This document shows, piece by piece, positions 27,303 to 35,033 of a stretch of DNA of 64,000 nt. Every line of letters begins with the position of its first letter. Position 1 is the stretch's first letter. The stretch lies in contig JAOASD010000031.1 of NCBI GenBank assembly GCA_025210265.1, positions 279,254 through 343,253 of the forward strand, written 5' to 3'. Source of the DNA: Pelagimonas sp. (GTDB lineage Bacteria; Pseudomonadota; Alphaproteobacteria; Rhodobacterales; Rhodobacteraceae). The position numbers were made by a program, and so were the translations under genes. A model generated the notes under the pieces. That model did no database searches. It was given only the letters and a program-made list of their open reading frames with translations, and was not told where the DNA came from.

Positions 27303-28334
27303 ATGGTTCGGATCAATCTGGCATTGCAGGGTGGCGGTGCCCATGGGGCTTTTACCTGGGGTGTTCTGGACCGGCTGTTGCAGGAGCCCGATATCGAGAT
27401 TGCGGCTATGTCTGGTACGTCCGCCGGGGCGCTGAACGGGGCGGCGTTAAAGGCGGGTTGGTTGAAAGGCGGGCATGAGGGGGCGCGCGAAAGTCTGGAT
27501 TGGCTATGGGGCAAGATTGGCGCGCTGGATGAGGATCATGTGAGCGCCTGGATGTGGCCCTGGCTGCCGGCGCCGTCGCTTGTCAGCAAGGCTTTGGAAT
27601 ATTCGCCGCATTACATGTGGGGCGAGGCGCTGTCGCGGATGATGTCGCCCTATGCCTGGGGGCCGTTTTATTCAAATCCGCTGGAACCCATCGTCGAGCA
27701 GCTGGATTTTGGTCGGGTCTGCGCGTTAGACGGGCCGGAATTTGTTGTCTGTGCCACGCAGGTGCGCGAGGGCAAGATCCGGCTGTTTCGGGGCAATGAG
27801 ATTTCGACCGGGGCGATCCTGGCATCGGCCTGTTTGCCGACGATGTTTCGCGCGGTTGAGTTGGTCGACCCGGAAAGCGGCGAGCCAGAGGCGTTCTGGG
27901 ATGGGGGTTACACCGGCAACCCGGCGCTGTTCCCCTTCTTTGATCCCGCGCTGCCTGATGACATTCTGGTGGTCAATATCAACCCGCTGCGGCGCGATGC
28001 GTTGCCGGTGACGCCGCCGGAAATTCAGAACCGGATCAATGAGATCAGTTTCAATTCCTCGCTGCTGCGCGAATTGCGGGCGATCGATTTTGTGCAGCGT
28101 CTGCTGGCGGATGGGTCTCTGAAACCGGGCAGCATGAAGGATGTGCGCGTGCATATGGTCGCCGATGATGCGCTGATGAACCAGCTCTCTGTGGCGACCA
28201 AGACTGTGCCGGTGCCGTCTGTCCTGACCCAGCTGAAAGAGGCCGGGCATCGGGCCTGTGCCAGTTTTCTGCAGGATCACAAGGGCGATCTGGGGCAGCG
28301 CCAAACGGCAGATCTGCGCGCGATGTTTGGCTAG
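27303..28334 (+). CDS. Patatin-like phospholipase
   Basis: 343 residues of the patatin family, lipid acyl hydrolases with a Ser-Asp dyad. The oxyanion loop LALQGGGAHGAF (6-17), the nucleophile elbow GTSAGALNG (Ser near 40) and the Asp motif DGGYTGNPALFPFF are intact. No signal peptide or membrane segment is visible, so it is likely cytoplasmic. It follows bdhA on the same strand with a repeat hairpin between; in Rhodobacterales this pair is common and may link membrane-lipid or polyhydroxybutyrate-granule turnover with 3-hydroxybutyrate use (inference). Confidence 0.9.
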   Translation: MVRINLALQGGGAHGAFTWGVLDRLLQEPDIEIAAMSGTSAGALNGAALKAGWLKGGHEGARESLDWLWGKIGALDEDHVSAWMWPWLPAPSLVSKALEYSPHYMWGEALSRMMSPYAWGPFYSNPLEPIVEQLDFGRVCALDGPEFVVCATQVREGKIRLFRGNEISTGAILASACLPTMFRAVELVDPESGEPEAFWDGGYTGNPALFPFFDPALPDDILVVNINPLRRDALPVTPPEIQNRINEISFNSSLLRELRAIDFVQRLLADGSLKPGSMKDVRVHMVADDALMNQLSVATKTVPVPSVLTQLKEAGHRACASFLQDHKGDLGQRQTADLRAMFG

Positions 28335-28350
28335 GGGCGGTCCTGACTGC

Positions 28351-29091
28351 TCAGGCGCGGTGCTTGGCCAGTTCTTCCACCGCTTCCTTGGCCTTTTCGC
28401 CATTGGGATAGACCAGCCCGGCCGAGATCACCAGCTTGGCCGCGTCCTCGATGCTCATGTCCAGTTCGATCACGTCTTCGCGCGGGAAGAACAGCAGAAA
28501 GCCCGAGGTCGGGTTGGGTGTGGTCGGAATGAAAACCGACAGCATCCCGCCCATATTTGTCGCCTTGTCTGCCACTTCGCCCCGCGCTTCGGTCGAGATA
28601 AATCCCACAGCCCAGATGCCTTTGCGCGGATATTCGATCAGGCAGGCCTTTTCAAAGCTGCGCTCGGACTGGGCAAAGACGGTTTCGGCGATCTGTTTGA
28701 TCCCGGAATAGATCGAGCGCACAACCGGCGTGCGGTCCACCAGGCTTTCGCCAAGGCGGATCAGCGAACGGCCAATCAGACCTTTGGCGATCCAGCCCAC
28801 GATCAGCGTGAACAGAAGGAAAAAGAACACGCCGACGCCGCGTACATTGACGCGAATCCAGTCTTCGGAATTGGGATCGGTATTGCCGATGAAATGGTTG
28901 ATCAGGCCTTCGGGTTGGTAGGAATCCGGCACAAAGGGCAGCACGAACCCGTCAACCCAGCCGATCACGGTCCAGATCAGCCACACGGTCAGGCCGACCG
29001 GGGCGATCACCACGATGCCCGTCAGGAAAGAGGCGCGCAGCGAAGACAGCGTGCCGGGGCGCTTGGGTTCCTGATCAAAGGGTGTGCTCAT
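28351..29091 (-). CDS. DUF502 family membrane protein
   Basis: 246 residues with membrane segments near 22-46 and 87-108, then a soluble C-terminal domain. The motifs TGIVVIAPVGLTVWLI, LGESLVDRTPVVRSIYSGIKQIAETVF, and VGFISTEARGE...SVFIPTTPNPTSGFLLFFPREDVIELDMSIEDAAKLVISAGLV are those of DUF502 proteins, whose cellular role is unsettled. It converges with the patatin gene across 16 bases. Confidence 0.9.
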   Translation of the reverse strand: MSTPFDQEPKRPGTLSSLRASFLTGIVVIAPVGLTVWLIWTVIGWVDGFVLPFVPDSYQPEGLINHFIGNTDPNSEDWIRVNVRGVGVFFFLLFTLIVGWIAKGLIGRSLIRLGESLVDRTPVVRSIYSGIKQIAETVFAQSERSFEKACLIEYPRKGIWAVGFISTEARGEVADKATNMGGMLSVFIPTTPNPTSGFLLFFPREDVIELDMSIEDAAKLVISAGLVYPNGEKAKEAVEELAKHRA

Positions 29092-29175
29092 GAAATATGT
29101 CCGCTAACCATGTTTGGACGCAAGGTAAGCTCTGCGCGCCGGGTCTACAATGCCCCGATGCGCGCAGATCGGAGA

Positions 29176-30090
29176 TCAGGCGCGTTGGGCGCTGATTTCC
29201 ACAGCAATTTGTGCTGCCAGACGGGCATTGTTCAGCACCAGCGCAATATTGGCGGTCAGTGACGCGCCGTCGGTCAGCTCAAAGATGCGCTGCAGCAGGT
29301 AGGGTGTGACCTGTTTGCCGGTGATGCCATGGGTGGTGGCATCGGCGGTGGCGCGGGCGATGATCGGGTCCATGATGTCGCGCGGGATTTCGTCGGCCTC
29401 GGGGATTGGGTTGGTGATCAGCTGCCCGCCGGGCAGGCCCATCTGGCTGCGCAGCAGCTGGGCGCGGGCGATTTCAGTTGCGCTGTCCAGACGCAGGGGG
29501 GCCTTGAGCCCTGCATCGCGTGACCAAAAGGCCGGCAGCGCATCCTGACCATAGGCGATGACCGGCACGCCGAGGGTTTCCAGCACTTCCAGCGTTTTGG
29601 GAATGTCCAGGATCGCCTTAGCCCCGGCAGCCACAACCGTCACCGGGGTTTGCGCCAGTTCCTGCAGGTCGGCAGAAATGTCAAAGCTCTCTTCGGCACC
29701 TTTATGCACGCCGCCGATCCCGCCGGTGGCAAAGGTGCCGATGCCCGCCATATGCGCGGCGATCATGGTGGCCGCCACGGTGGTGGCGCCAGTGCCGCCC
29801 TGCGCCATGCAGACCGCCATATCGGCGCGGGACAGTTTGGCCGCGCCTTTGGTCTGGGCCAGAGCCTCTAGCTGGGTATCCTCCAGCCCCACATGCAGCG
29901 TGCCTTCGATCACGGCGATGGTCGCCGGGGTGGCCCCGCCTGCGCGGATCGTGTCTTCGACCTTGCGGGCCATTTCCAGGTTCTGCGGCCAGGGCATCCC
30001 ATGGGTGATGATTGTGCTTTCCAGCGCCACGACGGGGCGATTGGCGGCCAGCGCCTCGGCGACGGCGGCAGAGGGGGTGAACAGGGTCAT
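29176..30090 (-). CDS. psuG: Pseudouridine-5'-phosphate glycosidase
   Basis: This enzyme splits pseudouridine 5'-phosphate into uracil and ribose 5-phosphate. The start MTLFTPSAAVAEAL (ATG 30090, GGAGAG upstream) gives 304 residues, the family length. It carries VVALESTIITHGMPWPQNLEMA, CMAQGGTGATTVAATM, FATGGIGGVHKGAEESFDISADL and the late GITGKQVTPYLLQRI motif, all typical of PsuG. Its ATG overlaps the stop of psuK (ATGA), so kinase and glycosidase are translationally coupled. Together they degrade pseudouridine released from RNA. Confidence 0.95.
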   Translation of the reverse strand: MTLFTPSAAVAEALAANRPVVALESTIITHGMPWPQNLEMARKVEDTIRAGGATPATIAVIEGTLHVGLEDTQLEALAQTKGAAKLSRADMAVCMAQGGTGATTVAATMIAAHMAGIGTFATGGIGGVHKGAEESFDISADLQELAQTPVTVVAAGAKAILDIPKTLEVLETLGVPVIAYGQDALPAFWSRDAGLKAPLRLDSATEIARAQLLRSQMGLPGGQLITNPIPEADEIPRDIMDPIIARATADATTHGITGKQVTPYLLQRIFELTDGASLTANIALVLNNARLAAQIAVEISAQRA

Positions 30091-30980
30091 TTGGGGATCT
30101 CTCCTGAGACATAATCGGCGGCGGTGGCCAGCGCGAAATTCAGTGACGGGGCGCGGCCTGCGCCATCCAGTTCGGCGGCGATATGGGCGGCCATGAATGT
30201 GTCGCCCGCGCCGGTGATCCGCGTCACCATGACCTCGGGCGGGTGTTCGGCGATCAGGCCTTCGGCAGAGGCATCGCAACAGGTCTGGCCACCATTTGTC
30301 ACCAGAACACGCTTTGCGCCGCGCGCGACAAGGCGGCTGGCGGCCTGCGGGGCGCTTTCAAAGCGGGTCTGGCACAGCAGCCCCGCCTCTTCGAGATTGA
30401 CATAGAGCGTGCCACGCCCGGCGCGCACAAAGGGCAGCAGGCGCTCGGCCTTACCGGGAGAGGCCGGGGCGATGCGCAGATCAGCCTGCGCAAAGATCGG
30501 GCTTTCGGCGATCTGCTGCAGCAGCGTGTCGGTCAGGTTGCCATCCAGCGCGATGGGGCCCTGATAGGGGCTCTCGGCACTGCCAAGCGCACCGTTTTCC
30601 AGCGGGTCCAGAATGCGGTCACCTGCGGCCTCAAGCGAATGGGCATCGGCGATGGCCGCAATCAGACCATTGCCGCCCTCAATCGCCATATAGCGATCCG
30701 TGGGCAGATCCTGCGAGCGATACAGGTAATCCGTGTCCAGCCCCAGCTTGGCGCAGGCGGCCAGCAGCTCTTCGCCCTCGGGATCCTGCCCAATGGCAGA
30801 AAGCAGCGCAGGGCGCAGGTCAAACCGCGCCAGCGTCATGGCGATGTTCAACGCCACGCCGCCGGGAATGCGGGTGATGCGGCCAGGCACGTCGGCACCG
30901 GCGCGCATATGGCTGGGAGTGCGGCCAATCACGTCCCACAGGACGGAGCCAATGCAAAGAATATCGGGAGCGCGTGTCAT
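30087..30980 (-). CDS. psuK: Pseudouridine kinase (PfkB/ribokinase family)
   Basis: 297 residues from MTRAPDILCIGSVLWDVIGRTPSHM, with AGAGG upstream of ATG 30980. The product is a PfkB-type carbohydrate kinase: IPGGVALNIAMTLARF near the N-terminus and the ITGAGDTFMAAHIAAEL signature with the catalytic Asp near the C-terminus. Coupling to psuG shows the substrate is pseudouridine, phosphorylated to the 5'-phosphate used by PsuG. No nucleoside transporter gene is adjacent. Confidence 0.93.
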   Translation of the reverse strand: MTRAPDILCIGSVLWDVIGRTPSHMRAGADVPGRITRIPGGVALNIAMTLARFDLRPALLSAIGQDPEGEELLAACAKLGLDTDYLYRSQDLPTDRYMAIEGGNGLIAAIADAHSLEAAGDRILDPLENGALGSAESPYQGPIALDGNLTDTLLQQIAESPIFAQADLRIAPASPGKAERLLPFVRAGRGTLYVNLEEAGLLCQTRFESAPQAASRLVARGAKRVLVTNGGQTCCDASAEGLIAEHPPEVMVTRITGAGDTFMAAHIAAELDGAGRAPSLNFALATAADYVSGEIPK

Positions 30981-31048
30981 GCGCCTCTTTTGGCGCGGTC
31001 CGGGCGCGCAAGCAAGGGGCAGGATCACGCTGCCCAAAATCATGCACA

Positions 31049-31072
31049 AAACGCCCGACAATCGGGGGTTTT
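31049..31072 (-). terminator. Terminator of the nosR-like/apbE operon
   Basis: On the minus strand CCCGA-TTG-TCGGG is followed by CGTTTTG. A wider GCCCAAAA/TTTTGGGC pairing encloses it (about 31032-31077). It lies just after the apbE stop. Confidence 0.6.
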
Positions 31073-31080
31073 GGGCTGTA

Positions 31081-31959
31081 TTATCCTGAAATCATGCGCA
31101 AATTTCCGCTGCGATCTATCAGGCTCAGCCGCAAGAGACCGGCGGATTTCTGCAAATCCTGCAGCTGCCCCAACGTCATAAAGACCGCCGCTGTCGACAG
31201 CGCGTCGGCCTGTGCGGCGCTGGGGGCCGTGATGCTGACCGTCGACCAGAGCGGCGCGCGCCCATCCGGGGCGAGGATATGATGTCGCGCCCCCAGCTGC
31301 AAAGCACCGGGGCTGGAGGTCGCCATGGCCGCGCCGGACAGGCTCTGCCCACCCAGACCGCCAAATGTTGGATCCTGCAGATCTAACCGATAAGGCCCGC
31401 CAAGCGCGCGGTGTTCGCCCATATTGATCAATGCGCGGGTAAAGCCACGGGCGCTCAGGTGATCCGCCACAAGATCCGTCGCAAAGCCCTGCGCAATCCC
31501 GTTGAAACTGAGCGCCTGACCGGGGGCCAGTCGGATATTTTTCCCGGATCGGATCACCCGATCCCAGCCGATTTGCGACTGCGCGGGGACTGTGTCCTGC
31601 CCGGTGGCCAGCGCCTGCCACAGCGGTTGAATCGTCGGATCAAACAGCCCGTTGGTTTGGCGATGGGCGGTATCTGCATGGTCCACAAGATCGCAAAATA
31701 ACTGAGGGGTATCAGTAAGGTGTCCGGCAGTATTCAACTGATTTATCAGCGAATGATCCCGATACAGGCTGAACATATCCTCGATCTTGGCCAACAGCGC
31801 GGGGATCTCTTGCAGGGCTGTCGTGACCTCGGGTTTTGGGCCGCTCAATTGCACGGAAACCTCGGCCCCAAGCGCGCGCCCACGCCAGGTTGCGGCCTGT
31901 GCCAGATGCGGTGCGCAGGCAAACGCTGCGGCGAGGCTTAGAAAACGACGGCGGTTCAT
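31081..31959 (-). CDS. apbE: FAD:protein FMN transferase (ApbE/NosX family)
   Basis: ApbE attaches FMN covalently to Thr/Ser of exported flavoproteins such as NosR and NqrC/RnfG-type subunits. The start MNRRRFLSLAAAFACAPHLAQA (ATG 31959) gives 292 residues with a twin-arginine-type signal peptide, so it acts in the periplasm. It has EDMFSLYRDHSLINQLN, GLFDPTIQPLW, the FNGIAQGFATDLVAD motif, the NMGEHRALGG loop and a late APSAAQADALSTAAVFM metal-binding segment. Its ATG overlaps the stop of the NosR-like gene by four bases, so that protein is the obvious target. Such apbE genes beside nosR are called nosX. Confidence 0.92.
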   Translation of the reverse strand: MNRRRFLSLAAAFACAPHLAQAATWRGRALGAEVSVQLSGPKPEVTTALQEIPALLAKIEDMFSLYRDHSLINQLNTAGHLTDTPQLFCDLVDHADTAHRQTNGLFDPTIQPLWQALATGQDTVPAQSQIGWDRVIRSGKNIRLAPGQALSFNGIAQGFATDLVADHLSARGFTRALINMGEHRALGGPYRLDLQDPTFGGLGGQSLSGAAMATSSPGALQLGARHHILAPDGRAPLWSTVSITAPSAAQADALSTAAVFMTLGQLQDLQKSAGLLRLSLIDRSGNLRMISG

Positions 31960-34091
31960 TCTGCGGGCACCTCGTTGGGATGGCCAGTCACCCGGCGGGG
32001 GCTGGCTTTGCGGCGTTTCTTGGCCTCTAGGACCAGGGGTACACAACGGGTTTCGTCATCATGGATAGAGACGCAGTCAAGGCATTGGAAACATTCATTA
32101 TACTGGATTTCCCCGCTTTGTTTGATGGCGCCATAGCTGCATTTCACCCGGCACAGCTGGCAAGGACTGCCACAGTCGTCACGGCGCGGGATCCAGCGGC
32201 GCAGGCGCAGCAGTCCGCCCAGCGCCATAAACGCGCCCAGCGGGCACAGATAGCGGCAGAAGCCTTTGAAAACAAACATGCTTAGGATCAGCCACAAGGC
32301 CGCATAGGCGACGTAGTACCACTCGCGGATGAAAAAGGTGGTGATGGCGGTTTTGAACGGTTCGATCTCGGCCGCCTTGTCCATATGCTGCGGCGCAAAG
32401 ATCGTTACGGCAACCAGCCCCGCCAGCGCGACATATTTCAGCGATTTCAGGCGCTGATCCCAGATGCGGCTGGGTTCGATCTTTGGAAGGCGCAGGAAAC
32501 GCCCGATATGGTTCATAAATTCCTGCATCGCGCCAAAGGGGCACAGCCAGCCACAGAACAGCCCACGGCCCCAAAGCACAAAGCCCAGGATCGCCGCGCT
32601 CCAGACCAGCAGCGAAAACGGATCATATAGCAGAAAGGCCAGGCTGCCGCCGGCCAGCCCGCTTTGCAGCACCGCCAGCGGCGTCACGATGGACAGCTGA
32701 CCCTGGCCCCACCAGCCGACAAAGCCGATCACTGCTGCCAAAACCCCCAGCCGCAGCGGCGTGAACCCGGTCAGCCCGGCCAGCTTTGACTGGCCCAGCA
32801 ACAGCACCGGCAGCAGCAGGATCAGCCCGACCGCCAGAATATTCAGGTCGCTTTGCCGGCTGCGCAGTGCCTCTTGGAACGGGGAGAGTTTTTCGATCTG
32901 GCCAGGGCGGCTAAAAAACCGTTCGGGCGTCTGATGTGTGACCTCCAGCGCGACCGTGCCAATTTCGGGCTGGAACATGCCATGTTCACGCGCCGCGCTG
33001 AGGCTCAGCGTCCAGGGGCTGGCCGGGTCAAATCCCAACCGGCGGTCGGTGCGCAGGATCATGGCAACCCCGTCCTGCAGCGCGATCGGCGCTTTGCGGT
33101 TCAGTTCGACAAAAATATCCGCGTCGCGCAGCGCAATGGGAAAGCCCGCCTGCGCCGCCGACAGCAGATCCGGCGCGGTGTTGCGCACAAAATCGTCAGA
33201 GACCAACCCGTGCCGGGCGGTTTCCACCACAAGGATCGGTTCGTCAAAGCCCGAGATCTGGGTAAAGGCGTCCAGTTCTTCCAGCGTGTCAGGATCCAGC
33301 GCGGCGCGGGCAATCGAGCGCGGCCCCAGATCCGCAATCCAAAGATCCAGATAGGGGGCGTCGGGATCGTCCAGCGCCTCGGGGTCGTCATCCTCCCAGG
33401 TCGTGCCTTCAAACAGCGTCTGAACTTCGGCATTGGTGACAACGTGATGTGTGATCAGCCCCTGATCGACCAGCGCCTGCCAGTCCAGGTCTTCGTCAAT
33501 GTCAGGGTTGGGAAAGGCTGGCGGGCCAGCCGCAATGCCGCCCATGCGTTCCCGCGCCACCTGCAGCGCGGCGGCCAGGATGGATTCATGGGCGATGCGC
33601 ACGCTGGCGGTGGCTTTGGTCACGCCATCCAGATAGACCAGCCCGCTGCCTGCGCCGCCATCCCCATAGGGCGTGCCGACAACCAGAGAGTCGGAAATGG
33701 AATGGCCGCGATATTGTTCCATAAAGGCGTGAAACGGCGCATTGCCGAGTCCGCTGACAAAGATCGGTTCATTGTGGTCCAGCAGCTGCACATCCAGAAA
33801 CCGGCCTTCCAGATCCAGTACAACCAGCATGTTGATCGGCGCGCCGGAAAAGCCGGGCAGGGCGGCCATCGGCCCGGTTTCAAACACATAGCCCGCATGA
33901 GCCCCGCCAGAGTTCAGCAGCTCATACACGCCATCGTCTGACAACGGATCGCCCAGCGCCATAGGGGCAAAAATATGGGTTTCGATCCGGGCGCGTGGGC
34001 TGGGATCCAAAGAGGGCGTGGCCAGCGCAGCACTGGACAGCGTCACACTGGCCCAGAGCAGCCCGGTCATCAAAATACGCAGCAATGTCAA
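31956..34091 (-). CDS. NosR/NirI-like membrane flavo-iron-sulfur protein
   Basis: 711 residues with the NosR arrangement. A signal-like N-terminus precedes a periplasmic FMN-binding domain (GYVFETGPMAALPGFSGAPINMLVVLD...; GTPYGDGGAGSGLVYLDGVTKATASVRI is the flavin-attachment region). Membrane helices follow (about 415-650) with two CxxxCP motifs (FCGWLCPFGAM, FCRYLCPLGAFM). The C-terminal ferredoxin-like part reads CGSPCQLCRVKCSYGAI...CFQCLDC. In NosR this chain feeds electrons to nitrous oxide reductase. No nosZDFYL gene is in the window, so the electron acceptor is uncertain. The start is a TTG at 34091 with GGAGG ten bases upstream; the first ATG (34070) has none. Confidence 0.88.
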   Translation of the reverse strand: MTLLRILMTGLLWASVTLSSAALATPSLDPSPRARIETHIFAPMALGDPLSDDGVYELLNSGGAHAGYVFETGPMAALPGFSGAPINMLVVLDLEGRFLDVQLLDHNEPIFVSGLGNAPFHAFMEQYRGHSISDSLVVGTPYGDGGAGSGLVYLDGVTKATASVRIAHESILAAALQVARERMGGIAAGPPAFPNPDIDEDLDWQALVDQGLITHHVVTNAEVQTLFEGTTWEDDDPEALDDPDAPYLDLWIADLGPRSIARAALDPDTLEELDAFTQISGFDEPILVVETARHGLVSDDFVRNTAPDLLSAAQAGFPIALRDADIFVELNRKAPIALQDGVAMILRTDRRLGFDPASPWTLSLSAAREHGMFQPEIGTVALEVTHQTPERFFSRPGQIEKLSPFQEALRSRQSDLNILAVGLILLLPVLLLGQSKLAGLTGFTPLRLGVLAAVIGFVGWWGQGQLSIVTPLAVLQSGLAGGSLAFLLYDPFSLLVWSAAILGFVLWGRGLFCGWLCPFGAMQEFMNHIGRFLRLPKIEPSRIWDQRLKSLKYVALAGLVAVTIFAPQHMDKAAEIEPFKTAITTFFIREWYYVAYAALWLILSMFVFKGFCRYLCPLGAFMALGGLLRLRRWIPRRDDCGSPCQLCRVKCSYGAIKQSGEIQYNECFQCLDCVSIHDDETRCVPLVLEAKKRRKASPRRVTGHPNEVPAE

Positions 34092-34093
34092 AA

Positions 34094-34186
34094 TATCCTG
34101 TCCTCCCCTGCGCAGAGATTAGGCAGGCAGGGGGCGGTGCGGATATGCGACCTTGGTTGCAGGGCGAGGGGGCGCAGGACAGGATA
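34094..34186. promoter_or_regulatory. Divergent control region with paired AGGACAGGATA elements
   Basis: AGGACAGGATA occurs at 34176-34186 on the plus strand and, inverted, at 34094-34104. Each copy precedes one of the two divergent genes; the left copy overlaps the ribosome site of the NosR-like gene. It may be a regulator target or chance. No Fnr/Nnr-type TTGAT-N4-ATCAA box was seen here. Confidence 0.3.
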
Positions 34187-34232
34187 GGGTAAAGGCGATC
34201 GCACCAGATGCGCATGAACAAAGGCAGGGCGG

Positions 34233-34991
34233 ATGCAAAACAGTCAGGGCATATCCTGGGGCACGGCGGGGTCTTTTGCGCTGTTGTTTCTGGCCTGGCT
34301 GGGCGCGGCTGCGCTGGGGCAGGATGACACGGTGCTGCCCGCGCCGCTGCAGGTCTGGCAGGTGATCCGCGACGAATCCCTTGGCGGCGACTTGTGGTTC
34401 CATATGGGCTGGACCCTGTGGCGGGTGCTGATGGCCTTTGCGCTGGCGATGGGGGTGGGCTGTGCGCTGGGGGTGGTGATGGGGCTGTCACAGCGGACCA
34501 ATCGTTGGCTGGACCCTTGGGTGACGGTGTTTTTGAACCTGCCTGCGCTGGTGATCATCGTGCTGTGCTATCTGTGGATCGGGTTAAACGAGGTCGCGGC
34601 CATCACCGCCGTGTCGTTGAACAAAACCGCCATGGTGACGGTCACAATCCGCGAAGGCGTGCGCGCCATGGATCGCAGCGTGTCGGATATGGCGGCGGTC
34701 TATCGCATGTCCCTGTGGAAGCGGCTGCGCCACGTGATCTGGCCTCAGCTGGGCCCGTTTCTGGCCAGCTCCACGCGCAACGGGCTGGCGGTGATCTGGA
34801 AAATCGTTCTGGTGGTCGAATTTCTGGGCCGATCCAACGGGGTTGGCTTTCAGATTCATCTGTATTTTCAGCTATTTGATACAGCCTATGTGCTGGCCTA
34901 TGCGCTGAGCTTTACGGCGGTGATGCTGTGCATCGAATATCTGCTGGTGCAGCGATGGGAGCGCAGCATGAACGCCTGGCGGCGTGTGTAG
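34233..34991 (+). CDS. ABC transporter permease (SsuC/TauC-like), apparently alone
   Basis: 252 residues with about six membrane helices and the permease EAA-type loop (DMAAVYRMSLWKRLRHVIWPQLGPFLASSTRNGLAVIWKIVLVVEFLG). The family is that of nitrate, sulfonate, taurine and thiamine-precursor importers. Neither an ATPase nor a binding-protein gene lies beside it: an RTX fusion gene follows on the other strand. It is divergent from the NosR-like gene. Partners are probably encoded elsewhere, or it joins another transporter; the substrate is unknown. Confidence 0.88.
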   Translation: MQNSQGISWGTAGSFALLFLAWLGAAALGQDDTVLPAPLQVWQVIRDESLGGDLWFHMGWTLWRVLMAFALAMGVGCALGVVMGLSQRTNRWLDPWVTVFLNLPALVIIVLCYLWIGLNEVAAITAVSLNKTAMVTVTIREGVRAMDRSVSDMAAVYRMSLWKRLRHVIWPQLGPFLASSTRNGLAVIWKIVLVVEFLGRSNGVGFQIHLYFQLFDTAYVLAYALSFTAVMLCIEYLLVQRWERSMNAWRRV

Positions 34992-35033
34992 CCCCGCGCC
35001 TAGCTGCCCCGGCAGCGCCCCCATACGCCGTCG

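Noticed and set aside
28258..29262. 334-residue plus-strand frame over the DUF502 gene
   Set aside because: His/Gln/Arg-rich antisense product with no motif; the minus strand encodes a recognisable DUF502 protein.
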